Source: Clostridiaceae bacterium
GTDB lineage: Bacteria; Cyanobacteriota; Vampirovibrionia; Gastranaerophilales; Gastranaerophilaceae
Assembly (NCBI GenBank): GCA_022641775.1
Contig: JALCDS010000006.1
Location: forward strand, 1-64,000
DNA: 64,000 nt
Reading direction: 5' to 3'
The translations under genes were made by a program, and so were the position numbers. The number at the start of each line of letters is the position of its first letter. Within the stretch, counting starts at the first letter, position 1. The notes below the pieces were generated by a model. It ran no database searches and had not been told where the DNA came from. It worked only from the letters and a program-made list of their open reading frames with translations. Below, in pieces: positions 10,812-21,097 of this stretch.

Positions 10812-11819
10812 ATGACAGCGCAAGGCTTTGATTACAAAACATTCGTACAAAATTTGACACAACAAGCACAAGAAATTGTACCACAAGAATTTGACGACAA
10901 TCAGAAGGGTTATGTAGTCAATACTCTGTTTAATTTTGCAAATGTCGCAGGACAAGCTCTCGCTGAAGATCCTTCACTGAATTTTTCTGCCGAACAGGCT
11001 CAAATGATTACTCAGATTATTGCTGAGTGGTCGTTTCATAAATCTGTGGATTTAATTCGTTCCGGAATTCCGCAACAATATTGGGATCCTGTTATGCAAA
11101 AAATTGCGTATGTAATTTTTGAAATTGCAAAACAAACATTCTCTCAGAATCTTCCTCAGGATCAAATTCTTGATGTTATTCAACACCATGTTGATAAGAC
11201 TTACAAAGAATGTATTGAAGAATTAAAACAGAAAAACCTTATTACAGGAGAATTGGCAGATGTTGCAGAACATGAATCAAATATTGATCAAATGATGCAA
11301 GATGCTGCAACCCAACAAGAAGCACAAGATGCGCAAGGAGAACCTCCTGCAACACAATCCGGAATAAATATAGATGCAGCTACAGCTGCTGCTGTTCCAT
11401 TAGGTGCCGGAGGAAAAACTCTTAAACTTGCTACATTAGCACTTTTGTTTAAACGGATGAAGCAGGACAGAGTTCAAACAATGTTGGATAAGTTCCAAAC
11501 TGATGATGCCAATTCTGTTATAAAATTTATGAATGTTCCGGATTTGGAATCAAAAGTTGATACAAATATTGCGCTGAAATGTTTACAAGAGATTAGAACA
11601 AATCTTCCTACGCAACTTGGAACGCTCACTCCGGCCAAGCTTATTGCTAAAATGCAAAGTATAGCACAATATATCGACAGACCACGTTTAGAGCAAATGT
11701 TACAGAATGAGCGGCCGAAAGTCAAAAGATTTGTATTCAATGCAATAGATGGTGAGTTTTATTCTATATCTCCAAAAGTTGCAAACATTATTGCCCACCA
11801 TATAGAACTTAGTGTATAA
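10812..11819 (+). CDS. Divergent FliG-like motor-switch candidate (by position and weak C-terminal similarity)
   Basis: Lies between fliF and fliH; 335 aa; C-terminal alpha-helical repeat-like region LKLATLALLFKRMKQDRVQTMLDKFQTDDANSVIKFM. Confidence 0.5.
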   Translation: MTAQGFDYKTFVQNLTQQAQEIVPQEFDDNQKGYVVNTLFNFANVAGQALAEDPSLNFSAEQAQMITQIIAEWSFHKSVDLIRSGIPQQYWDPVMQKIAYVIFEIAKQTFSQNLPQDQILDVIQHHVDKTYKECIEELKQKNLITGELADVAEHESNIDQMMQDAATQQEAQDAQGEPPATQSGINIDAATAAAVPLGAGGKTLKLATLALLFKRMKQDRVQTMLDKFQTDDANSVIKFMNVPDLESKVDTNIALKCLQEIRTNLPTQLGTLTPAKLIAKMQSIAQYIDRPRLEQMLQNERPKVKRFVFNAIDGEFYSISPKVANIIAHHIELSV

Positions 11820-11830
11820 TATAGTTAATC

Positions 11831-12523
11831 ATGATTATTAAAAAGAAGATAAAAAAACAGGACGTAACAGAAGAGCATATAGAGCCTAAAGAATCGCCCG
11901 AAAGTGTTGATGAAAATTCTATTGACTTGTTCAATCTTGATAATATAGATTTTAAACAACGTCAGGAACGCCGCAGAGGGGATAGGCGACGTGGTTTTCG
12001 TCGTGTTGATGACAGGAATTTGATATCTCGTGCCAGAGAAGAAGCTGTAGCAATAAAAGAAGCTGCAGTAAAAGAAGGATATCAAAAAGGACTTGCTGAT
12101 TCCAAGGCTGATATTGAAGAATTGAAAAATTCTTTAGGAGTTTTTTTGTCGGCCAAACAGGATGTATTTGATTATATAGCCCCAAGCATTCTTGATATAA
12201 GTATTGATATTGCTGAAAAAATCATTAAAAAGGAAGTAGAACAAGATCCTCAGATTATAATCAATAATATAACTGAGATTTTAAAATCTCTATCAAAAGA
12301 TGAAAGCAGAATTACACTAAAAGTCAATCCTATACAAGTTGATTTGTTAAAACAAGAGATGCCTGAAGTGATGGGCAGTATGGGATTAGACGCAAAAGTT
12401 AATGTTATACCGGATGAAACGGTTTTAGAAGGCGGATGTATGGTAACAACGACAAACGGGATTATTGATGCCACTTTAGAAACCCAATTATCCATAATTA
12501 GTGAGGCATTAAGGGAAATTTAA
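11831..12523 (+). CDS. fliH: Flagellar assembly protein FliH-like
   Basis: Position between fliG-like and flhA; AREEAVAIKEAAVKEGYQKGLADSKADIEELK, EGGCMVTTTNGIIDATLETQLSII. Confidence 0.8.
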   Translation: MIIKKKIKKQDVTEEHIEPKESPESVDENSIDLFNLDNIDFKQRQERRRGDRRRGFRRVDDRNLISRAREEAVAIKEAAVKEGYQKGLADSKADIEELKNSLGVFLSAKQDVFDYIAPSILDISIDIAEKIIKKEVEQDPQIIINNITEILKSLSKDESRITLKVNPIQVDLLKQEMPEVMGSMGLDAKVNVIPDETVLEGGCMVTTTNGIIDATLETQLSIISEALREI

Positions 12524-14634
12524 TGGCACAAGCAGAACAATCAGCAGCACAGGGAGGAAACGGAGCAAATTTAAGCGAAATCGTAACCGCGTTATTCGTT
12601 CTAACTCTTATCGTCCTTTTGTTATGCGAATTGCCTAACTGGGTTATTAATATTTGTATATGTTTTAATATTACCCTAGGTATTGTTCTGTTGATGATAT
12701 CGTTATATGTTAAAAAGACTTTGGAATTAGCATCATTTCCATCAATCCTTCTTATCGGTACAATGTTCAGGTTGGTTTTATCTATTGCATCAACGAGGTT
12801 GATTTTATCAAAAGGTGAAGCCGGTGAAGTTATTCATGCATTCGGAACATTCGTAACCGGTGGTAATATGATTGTTGGTGGTGTTATATTCTTGATTATC
12901 ACGGTTGTACAATTTATGGTAATCACAAAAGGTGCTGAACGTATCGCTGAAGTTGCTGCCAGATTCGCATTGGATGCTATGCCAGGTAAACAGATGACAA
13001 TTGATGCCGACTTTAACGCAGGTTTGATTTCACCTGAAGAAGCTACTAAACGAAGAGAGGATTTGCAAAGAGAGTCAAACTTATTTGGTAGTATGGATGG
13101 TGCTATGAAGTTCGTAAAAGGTGATACGATAGCAGGTATCATCATCGTATTGATTAACATTATCGGTGGCTTATGTATCGGATGTTTAATGAATCAAATG
13201 CCTGTTGCAGATGCGGTTTCAAAATATACGGTATTAACAATAGGTGATGGATTGGCATCGCAGTTACCATCTTTGTTAATGTCAATATCAGCAGGTATCT
13301 TTATGACACGTTCATCTGCAGCAAATTCATTAGGTGTTGATGTTGCAAGCCAGATTGTAAGTAAGCCAAATGCATTGTTCTTGGCTGCAGGTTTCTTGAT
13401 GTTCTTGGCATTTACATCCCACTTTACAGGTTTGCCGTTTGGTCCGTTCTTCTTGTTCTCAATTGGTCTTGGAGTTGCAGGATTTTCTCAACTCATCAAT
13501 GCGGATGTTCAATCCCAGTTGGGTCAATTAGAAAATGTTCGACAGAATATGCAAGATTTGGTTAATCCGAATAGAATGTATGAACGTTTGGGTGTTGACG
13601 TATTGAGCTTGCAGGTAGGTTCAAATTTGCTTGTTATTGCCGATCCTGATCAAGAAGGTCAGTTGTTGGCAAAAATTGCTGCACTTCGTCAGAGAATTAC
13701 GGATGAATTAGGTTATATTATTCCAAACATAAGAATTATGGATTCTTCAGCACTTGATGCGAATGAATATATGATTTCAATTCGTGGTAATACTGTTGCA
13801 ACGGGATATGTTTACCCCGGCAAATTGATGGTTATTGCTGATCAATGGGATGCAACAGGTAAAGAAGTTCCGGAAGATGCGATTATAGGTATCGATCCGA
13901 CATACCAAACTCAGGCATATTGGATTACGGCAGATGATGCTAAAACATCAAGAACGGTTACTGCGGTTGATCCTACAGATGTTATTGTTACACACTTACA
14001 GGAATGTGTAAGAAAACATGTTGACGATGTTATGACCAAGACAGATGTCTTAAAATTGATGGAATTGGTTCGTTCTCAAGATCCAACGCTTGTTAATGAC
14101 CTTGTTCCTACAATTATTTCAACCAGTGATTTGAGAAAGATTTTTGTTAACTTAATCAGAGAAAAAGTTTCAATAAAAGATATTATATTTATTTTTGAAA
14201 GACTTTGTGATTATGCAAGATTTTCAAAAGAACCGGATATATTGTCTGAAAGACTTCGTGCTGCCCTAGGTCGTCAAATATGTCTTGCAAATGTTCAGGA
14301 AGACAATGTATTGTATGCGTTGACACTTTCTCCAGAATGGGAGAAAACGCTGGATGACAGTTGTCAGAGAACCGAACTTGGTACAATGTTCTTGCTTAAT
14401 CCAATGCAAGTTCAAGAACTTATTGAATCTACGGCAACAACATTGATGAGAGCGCATCAGGCATGCGGAGAGCAGCCTGTTGTCTTGTGTTCCCCTAGAA
14501 TAAGATTGCCACTGTTCCAGTTGTTGGAACGTCATATACCGACGATTGTTGTAATTTCTTATTCTGAATTGATTACTGATATAAAGGTAGAAGCTGTTGA
14601 TACAGTTGGGGAAGCATACGCTGAAGGTGAATAA
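12523..14634 (+). CDS. flhA: Flagellar/type III export gate protein FlhA
   Basis: FRLVLSIASTRLILSKGEAGEVIHAFG, ERIAEVAARFALDAMPGKQMTIDADFNAGLI; FHIPEP family length and topology. Confidence 0.95.
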   Translation: MAQAEQSAAQGGNGANLSEIVTALFVLTLIVLLLCELPNWVINICICFNITLGIVLLMISLYVKKTLELASFPSILLIGTMFRLVLSIASTRLILSKGEAGEVIHAFGTFVTGGNMIVGGVIFLIITVVQFMVITKGAERIAEVAARFALDAMPGKQMTIDADFNAGLISPEEATKRREDLQRESNLFGSMDGAMKFVKGDTIAGIIIVLINIIGGLCIGCLMNQMPVADAVSKYTVLTIGDGLASQLPSLLMSISAGIFMTRSSAANSLGVDVASQIVSKPNALFLAAGFLMFLAFTSHFTGLPFGPFFLFSIGLGVAGFSQLINADVQSQLGQLENVRQNMQDLVNPNRMYERLGVDVLSLQVGSNLLVIADPDQEGQLLAKIAALRQRITDELGYIIPNIRIMDSSALDANEYMISIRGNTVATGYVYPGKLMVIADQWDATGKEVPEDAIIGIDPTYQTQAYWITADDAKTSRTVTAVDPTDVIVTHLQECVRKHVDDVMTKTDVLKLMELVRSQDPTLVNDLVPTIISTSDLRKIFVNLIREKVSIKDIIFIFERLCDYARFSKEPDILSERLRAALGRQICLANVQEDNVLYALTLSPEWEKTLDDSCQRTELGTMFLLNPMQVQELIESTATTLMRAHQACGEQPVVLCSPRIRLPLFQLLERHIPTIVVISYSELITDIKVEAVDTVGEAYAEGE

Positions 14635-14650
14635 TAAGTAAGTTTAATAA

Positions 14651-14857
14651 ATGAAAAAGATAATTATATTTTTAATAAAGATTTATCAAAAAATATCTGC
14701 GCATACGCCATCAGTTTGCAGGTTTTCTCCCACGTGTTCAGAGTATATGAAACAAGCTATTGAAAAATACGGCGTAATTAAAGGCGGTTGGCTTGGGATA
14801 AAACGTATTTGTCGTTGTCACCCCGGCAATCCCGGCGGATATGATCCTGTACCCTAA
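14651..14857 (+). CDS. yidD: Membrane protein insertion efficiency factor YidD
   Basis: [46 protein letters not shown]. Confidence 0.95.
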   Translation: MKKIIIFLIKIYQKISAHTPSVCRFSPTCSEYMKQAIEKYGVIKGGWLGIKRICRCHPGNPGGYDPVP

Positions 14858-14865
14858 AATAATTA

Positions 14866-17800
14866 TTACTTAATCCATTTGAAAGATTTAACGTAATTGC
14901 TTCCGTTGATATCACCATAAATATCAACCGTAAATATTCTGCTGCTTTGATTCTTTTCATTAGGAATTTTCGATATTTCTTTTTGGAATTTTAAATTGTT
15001 TTCGTTTGAATTAATTCCAGGAATTGTATTCAAAAGGGTGTTCAAAGAGGCATTTTTGATTTTAGAAAATACATTTGAGATGCTTTTTGAAAGACTTCCG
15101 AATATTCTCATATCCGCAATAGCATTTGAAAAGTTGTAAGCTCCTGTCATATACATATTCAAATCTTTCCCTTTTGAATAAATATCAATTTTTTGTGCAA
15201 TACCGTTCAAGATATGAAAATCACCAGAAATACTTTCAAATTCACCTGTTTTTAATGGCGTTATAAGGTCAATAATTCCGTTTATGCTTAGTCCGGTTAA
15301 CCCGCTATTGAGAAGGTTTCCGGCTTTTAATAAATATTCCAAAGAACCCAACTTAGGCATTTTCCCATCTGCAGCCATGAAATAGCCGTTACCTTGAAGT
15401 GTTTGCATACATTTTTTGTGAGATTTGCCGTTACATGTCAAATCAATATCACCGGTTACAGAACCGTAAATCTGGTTTTTCAAATCAAACAAGGCTTCTG
15501 ATAACATTTGAGCATTAGCATTTTCTGCATGCATTTTCATTCCTATTTGATGTGATAAAAGATTATAGTATGAATCACCGGAAACTTTGCCTTGTGCAAT
15601 ATTAAATTTGTATTTGTCAATTGTCAAAAGCATTTTATTATTAAGTGAGCCGTTAGCTTCAAAATTTGTTGCGCTTATATTTTTCATTTTTACTTTATCT
15701 GCAAAGACTTCTGCATTACGTATAATAAATTGTGACAAATCCAAATTTTGAATTGCAGAGGTTGTCTTGGTTTGAGTTGATTCAACTTCATAATCTCTAA
15801 GGGCATCTGTAATTGTATCAATATTCAAATCGTGTAATTTGACTTTTACGTCTTCGACAACAAAAGGTGCAGATAATTTATTTTTCATAATTCCATTGAA
15901 ACTTATATCGTTTGATAAAATTTCACCTTTTAGTGTTACTAAGATTTTTTCAGGTTTTAAATCCATACTGATATCACGAATTGTAGAATTATAAAACGGC
16001 ATATCAACACTTGTAACGTTAATTTTGCCGATAGCTTTAAGGTCGTTTGATTTTCCGTTTACAACCAAATTCGTTGTGAAAATACCTTGTTTCATAATAG
16101 GTTTTTTAAATACAATGTTAAATATTTTTGCATCTGTAGGTGTTAGAGTTTTTACTTTTAAATTTTTTAATCTTACGAGGTTATCTTTTAGAAGGTAAAT
16201 ATCTCCGGATGCAATCAACTGATGATTTGCGAATGGTTCATTGTTTTGAGATTCAATAATTTTGTCATATTCAAGGCTGTTTAATTTGATATGATTTTTT
16301 GAATAATTTGAATTAATATTCAGGACAACTGAATTTTCAATATCTCCCAATGTAGAGCCCATATAATAAATACTTGAATTTGGAGTTAAAGATAATTTTG
16401 ATTTTGTATTAAGGTCTTTTAAATAGCCTTTTGCGTATGATGTTAGGTTCAAATCCCCTTTTATTTTTAGCGGATAAACCATTTTGTTGTTAACATAGCT
16501 GTCAATAAAATCTTGAGAAGGTTTTGCATTTATGTAAAGGTTAAGATATGGGTTCTTGTATATATTAGAAACCTTTCCGTTTATCAATATCGGCATTCCC
16601 CCAAGTTTTGAATTCAACTTGTTTAAGTTAATATTTTCATTATTTATAAAAATATTTCCGCTGATTATTGAGAATTTCATGTTTTTAGGAACGTAGTAGA
16701 AACTTACGTTGTCAAGTGTTGAATATGCACGAATGTTGTTGTTTTCTATTTTTGCACTTAAGTTAACATTACCTGACAAATCTTTGTAATCTGATATTTT
16801 TTTAGAAATGTTTGTAGGCAAAATTTCTATTATATCATTGATTATACTTACATCTAATTGATTTATTTTTATATTTCCGTTTACTTTAATATCTTTATCA
16901 AAAGCGTTTTTAATGTTTAACGATAAAAAGTATGGATAATTTCTTATCTTACCATATAGTTTGTTGATTTTGAAGGATGAATTCTTTAATTCAAAGGAGC
17001 TGTTGCTTACCAATAAATTTGGATTATACGCTTTGTTTGAATATATTTTTCCTTTTATGAAAATCTTATTGGTGTCTATTTTTGTAACGGAACCTTTGTA
17101 ACTCGCAACAAAAGATGAAATTATGTTGTTCAAGTCGGTTCTGTATGGAAGTTTAATGTTTTTAGGTAAGAATGCAAAAATATCTCCGGCATGAAATTTG
17201 TTCGAGGATATTTTCATATCTGCGATAGAATCTTTTATTTTACCAATTATTAAAATTGAAGAATTGTTTATGTACCCTTTCATATCAATTTTTGCATCAG
17301 TATTATTGAAACCTACAGTGCCATTTACCTTTGAAATTTTTGCAGGAGCTGATTTTATTTTGAAACTGCTATTTGTAAGTTTTAGATTTCCTTTTGCAAA
17401 TACATTTTTCAAAAATTTCATATCTTTAGGATCTTTAACGTGCCCTGTTATATTTAATTGTAAATCGGCTAGTCCCGAGGCATTTTCTATTTCTGCAATC
17501 AGATTAGAAATGTCTTTCAGCATTGGGGAAGTCTGGACTATTTTAATAATATTATTTGGATTTTGTTTTGATGTTTTTACTTTGAAGTCAAAATCGCCAA
17601 ATAAATTACATGTTCCATCGACGCTGACAGGTCTTCCGTTTAATGTCGCAGATTTTGTTTTGAAAACTGTATCAAGATTTTTAAATGTTAAAATACCGGA
17701 ACCGTTTTTTAATATCATATTGTGAACATCATTAAAAGATGCCGTTGTATTGTAAAACTTGAACCAACCAAATGCATGCGGATTTTTTGTATTTCCGGTT

Positions 17801-19287
17801 ACTCTTAAATCAATCAAACCTTTACCGTCAAGTTTCATAACAGGAACAGGTCCTATTAGAAAATGCAATATTTCATGTAACGGATTCAGAACAAATTCAG
17901 CGGTTGCCAAGTCCACTGCTTTTGTACTTGTTATTTTTAAATCTGCATATTTGTTTCCATACAATTCAACAGGACCTTTTACCCACACATTTTGATTCTT
18001 TGAAATTGGAACATTTACGTACAAATTTAAAATATCATCTGCAAAATTTAATTTTATTGTTGCCCCTGCAGTATTTTTTATAGGTTTTATTAAATAACTG
18101 TTCGATATAAGAATATTTCCGTTTATATTTGGAGTTTTGGTATCTCCCTCAATGTGTAAATTCCCGATTATATCGCCATATAAAGGTGATTTTTTCAATA
18201 AATACAAATTTATATCAGGACTGAGGGTTTCACTTCCCGGTAAAAGTGAGATAATGGTTTCTGTCCTTGATTTGTTTACCGTTATGTTCAAGTTTTGTTT
18301 TGGGTTGTTAGAATTTATGTCTGAAATTTTTCCGGATATAAAGGCGGCGATATTTTTGCCTGAAACTGATACCGATTTAATCGTTAGAGTTCTTTTTGTA
18401 AATTGTAGTACGGATGTGGCTTTTAACTTTTCTTTGAAAAATATTGATTTTGCAGAATCTTGTTGATATATCCCGAAATCTTTAATATTCAGATTCATCA
18501 ATATATTTTTTCTATTGGAATATTTAGAGGTTTTTGATGTAAAATTTATTACTCCGGAACTTCTTTTGTATTCGCCCTTAGAAAAATAGTTGATATATGG
18601 AGAAAAATCTGATAGATCAAGATTTTGAATATATCCGTTTAAAATAATTTTGTCTGTATCAATATTTTTAAATGGTAATTGTAAATTTCCATCAATGTTT
18701 ATTAATGCGGATTTTTTGCCGGTGCAGATGAACGTATTTGTTTTCAGTGAAACATTTTTGTTATCTCTGAAAGTTGTTGCTAAACCGTTTTGGGAAGAGA
18801 TGACAGTTGTATTATTTGTATATGTGTCTGTTAGATTGATTTTATATTTTGCAATATTGGCATTATATTTTTTTAATGAATATGGCAGTCTTATATCTTT
18901 AATATTATAATTGCCTAATTTCAGTATAAGATTTTTTGAAATATTAAAATCAGCGTATGCATTTTCAGCAGTTAATTTGTTGATATAAAGATTTTTAAAA
19001 ATTAACGGTAAAAGTTCAATATCTATATATGGTTTGTCAATAACAAGAACATTTTTGTTGTTATCATCTGATACGGATATTTTATCAGCTTTGATTTTTA
19101 TTGAGGGTAATATCCCTGTTTTAAAATGCGGATTTGAAATGTTAACGGGAATATTTATTTCATTTTGAATTGTTTGGGTAACGTATTTTGAAACTTGTGG
19201 CATATTAAGTAGCGCAGGAATTATAAATAAATAAATTCCATAAAAAGAAACTAATACCGCTGTTAATATTTTAAAATTCCTACCCAT
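14866..19287 (-). CDS. AsmA/TamB/YhdP-like large envelope protein
   Basis: 1473 aa, one N-terminal TM helix then long beta-rich repetitive region; C-terminal FDLKNQIYGSVTGDIDLTCNGKS...NGIAQKIDIYSKGKDLNMYMTGAYN. Confidence 0.75.
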   Translation of the reverse strand: MGRNFKILTAVLVSFYGIYLFIIPALLNMPQVSKYVTQTIQNEINIPVNISNPHFKTGILPSIKIKADKISVSDDNNKNVLVIDKPYIDIELLPLIFKNLYINKLTAENAYADFNISKNLILKLGNYNIKDIRLPYSLKKYNANIAKYKINLTDTYTNNTTVISSQNGLATTFRDNKNVSLKTNTFICTGKKSALINIDGNLQLPFKNIDTDKIILNGYIQNLDLSDFSPYINYFSKGEYKRSSGVINFTSKTSKYSNRKNILMNLNIKDFGIYQQDSAKSIFFKEKLKATSVLQFTKRTLTIKSVSVSGKNIAAFISGKISDINSNNPKQNLNITVNKSRTETIISLLPGSETLSPDINLYLLKKSPLYGDIIGNLHIEGDTKTPNINGNILISNSYLIKPIKNTAGATIKLNFADDILNLYVNVPISKNQNVWVKGPVELYGNKYADLKITSTKAVDLATAEFVLNPLHEILHFLIGPVPVMKLDGKGLIDLRVTGNTKNPHAFGWFKFYNTTASFNDVHNMILKNGSGILTFKNLDTVFKTKSATLNGRPVSVDGTCNLFGDFDFKVKTSKQNPNNIIKIVQTSPMLKDISNLIAEIENASGLADLQLNITGHVKDPKDMKFLKNVFAKGNLKLTNSSFKIKSAPAKISKVNGTVGFNNTDAKIDMKGYINNSSILIIGKIKDSIADMKISSNKFHAGDIFAFLPKNIKLPYRTDLNNIISSFVASYKGSVTKIDTNKIFIKGKIYSNKAYNPNLLVSNSSFELKNSSFKINKLYGKIRNYPYFLSLNIKNAFDKDIKVNGNIKINQLDVSIINDIIEILPTNISKKISDYKDLSGNVNLSAKIENNNIRAYSTLDNVSFYYVPKNMKFSIISGNIFINNENINLNKLNSKLGGMPILINGKVSNIYKNPYLNLYINAKPSQDFIDSYVNNKMVYPLKIKGDLNLTSYAKGYLKDLNTKSKLSLTPNSSIYYMGSTLGDIENSVVLNINSNYSKNHIKLNSLEYDKIIESQNNEPFANHQLIASGDIYLLKDNLVRLKNLKVKTLTPTDAKIFNIVFKKPIMKQGIFTTNLVVNGKSNDLKAIGKINVTSVDMPFYNSTIRDISMDLKPEKILVTLKGEILSNDISFNGIMKNKLSAPFVVEDVKVKLHDLNIDTITDALRDYEVESTQTKTTSAIQNLDLSQFIIRNAEVFADKVKMKNISATNFEANGSLNNKMLLTIDKYKFNIAQGKVSGDSYYNLLSHQIGMKMHAENANAQMLSEALFDLKNQIYGSVTGDIDLTCNGKSHKKCMQTLQGNGYFMAADGKMPKLGSLEYLLKAGNLLNSGLTGLSINGIIDLITPLKTGEFESISGDFHILNGIAQKIDIYSKGKDLNMYMTGAYNFSNAIADMRIFGSLSKSISNVFSKIKNASLNTLLNTIPGINSNENNLKFQKEISKIPNEKNQSSRIFTVDIYGDINGSNYVKSFKWIK

Positions 19288-19360
19288 ATCCCATACGATT
19301 ATACGCTTAACTACCTTAAATTTAAAGTGTTATTGAAAAATCTTATCATTTTGTAAAACT

Positions 19361-19933
19361 CTAAAAGTTTTCACATAAAATTTGGAAATATGATTGAGGG
19401 TGAGAGCAACAAGGACATTTTTCAGGCGCTAAAGCTCCTTTTACAATATAACCACAGTTTCTGCAAATCCATAACTCTTCCTTTTCTTTTTTGAAAACTG
19501 TATTATTTTTAATGTTTTCTAAAAGTTTAGAATACCGTTGCATATGGTGCATTTCAACATGTCTAATGTCTTTGAAAGTTTTTTCAATCTCAAAAAAACC
19601 TTCTTCTTTTGCAATTTGTTCTCCGTTATAATACAAAATGTCTGATTCTTCTTTTTCTCCCGCGATTGCACTTAAAAGATTTTCCATTGTGTTCCCGTAT
19701 TCAAATGGGTAAAAACCGTCAACTTGTGCAGAGGTATTCCCGATAAATTTGTAAAAAAGTTTTGCATGTTCCTTTTCATTATCTGCTGTTTCTAAAAAAA
19801 TCCCGGATATTTGTTCATAACCTTCATTTTTTGCAATTTTAGAAAAGAAGGTGTACCTGTTTCTTGCCATAGATTCTCCGGCAAAAGAATTTATTAACTG
19901 TTGTCTTGTTTGGGACGTATCAAAGTCTGTCAT
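19361..19933 (-). CDS. Rubrerythrin
   Basis: Di-iron helices (FAGESMARNRYTFFSKIAKNEGY, DIRHVEMHHMQRY) plus C-terminal rubredoxin-like CRNCGYIVKGALAPEKCPCC. Confidence 0.95.
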   Translation of the reverse strand: MTDFDTSQTRQQLINSFAGESMARNRYTFFSKIAKNEGYEQISGIFLETADNEKEHAKLFYKFIGNTSAQVDGFYPFEYGNTMENLLSAIAGEKEESDILYYNGEQIAKEEGFFEIEKTFKDIRHVEMHHMQRYSKLLENIKNNTVFKKEKEELWICRNCGYIVKGALAPEKCPCCSHPQSYFQILCENF

Positions 19934-20036
19934 TTGTGTCTCTCCTTATTTTATATGGTTATGTTTTAAGATTTCGGCACAATTATCAATTGCCGTAAAA
20001 GCTTAATTCAAAAGGATAAAAATAATTTTTTGCAAA

Positions 20037-20252
20037 ATGACACTTTTCGGTAATTATTTAAACAAGCCTATATATCATAATAATTATGTCAGGAATAATA
20101 TTATGAAATTATTAAATTATACGGAAAAATTAACGAAAAAGATTTTGTTTTACGATAGTATCGCAAAACAAGGTTTATTTAATATGCAGACAAATCCGTT
20201 TTTTATAAAAAAACCGATTACAATTGTTTGGATAGAAGATGAAAAATCTTAA
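20037..20252 (+). CDS. Small hypothetical protein
   Basis: 71-aa ORF in an otherwise empty intergenic segment; an internal Met offers an alternative start. Confidence 0.3.
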   Translation: MTLFGNYLNKPIYHNNYVRNNIMKLLNYTEKLTKKILFYDSIAKQGLFNMQTNPFFIKKPITIVWIEDEKS

Positions 20253-20253
20253 A

Positions 20254-20937
20254 TTATGCTAAGAAAGAATTGTCGCTAACTGATTTTTGGGCTAAATGAT
20301 TTGCTAAATCAGTTTTTGTAATTTTTCCATCGTGATTGTAGTCTAAACCTTTGTTGCAGTTGTAATATGCTTCACCTTTTGTACAAAGTGTTTCACGACG
20401 AGCACGTCCAGGTAAATAAACTAAAGCATATAATTCACCTGCTGATAAAGGTTGTGTTGGTGCAAAACCTGCTTTGACTTTCATATTCATTATAAATTTT
20501 TCTACATAATCAAGCTGTTCAACAGGAGACATTGATTTTAATGCCCATTGAGATGTTCCAACTGAGGCTGCAGCACTTGCTGACATTTGAATAAGTCCTA
20601 CATATTTGCTACCGATTGAAGAATTTAAACCTGATTCTGAATTCATCAAGGCTAATAAATCTTGATAGTCACAACCTAAGCGACTTGCAATTTCTTTTGC
20701 TTTTGCCAAGAATTCAGGTCCTAATTTTTGAGCAGATTTAAGGTTCATTGCTGATCTTGGAGCTGTTGCTTCAGCTTCAGGGTTAGAAAATCCGATTTGA
20801 AAATCTGAATTGCCGGATTGTTTTTTTAATTCAATATAACCTGAAGTGTCGCCTGCTGCAGCAACTACTCTTTGCGCATTATTCATAATGTTAGTATTAT
20901 TAAAACCATTAAATGATGCTATTGCTTGTGTTGACAT
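20254..20937 (-). CDS. Lytic transglycosylase-like protein with C-terminal EF-hand
   Basis: DLLALMNSESGLNSSIGSKYVGLIQMS (SLT-like catalytic Glu context) and EF-hand loop DYNHDGKITKTDL. Confidence 0.7.
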   Translation of the reverse strand: MSTQAIASFNGFNNTNIMNNAQRVVAAAGDTSGYIELKKQSGNSDFQIGFSNPEAEATAPRSAMNLKSAQKLGPEFLAKAKEIASRLGCDYQDLLALMNSESGLNSSIGSKYVGLIQMSASAAASVGTSQWALKSMSPVEQLDYVEKFIMNMKVKAGFAPTQPLSAGELYALVYLPGRARRETLCTKGEAYYNCNKGLDYNHDGKITKTDLANHLAQKSVSDNSFLA

Positions 20938-21097
20938 AATATCCCCGTTAAATAATTCCCTTATATCTATAAAGTATATAAACTTTACAAAATTGCTTAT
21001 TTGTTAAAAACATGTTACGATTTATTAACAAATAATTCTTGCAGATGAGAAAAAACCGTTATGTTTATAATAAGATAGTTTTAGGGTAAGAGATAAT

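Noticed and set aside
17198-17725. 175-aa + strand ORF
   Set aside because: Antisense to the AsmA/TamB-like gene; composition is typical of a shadow ORF.
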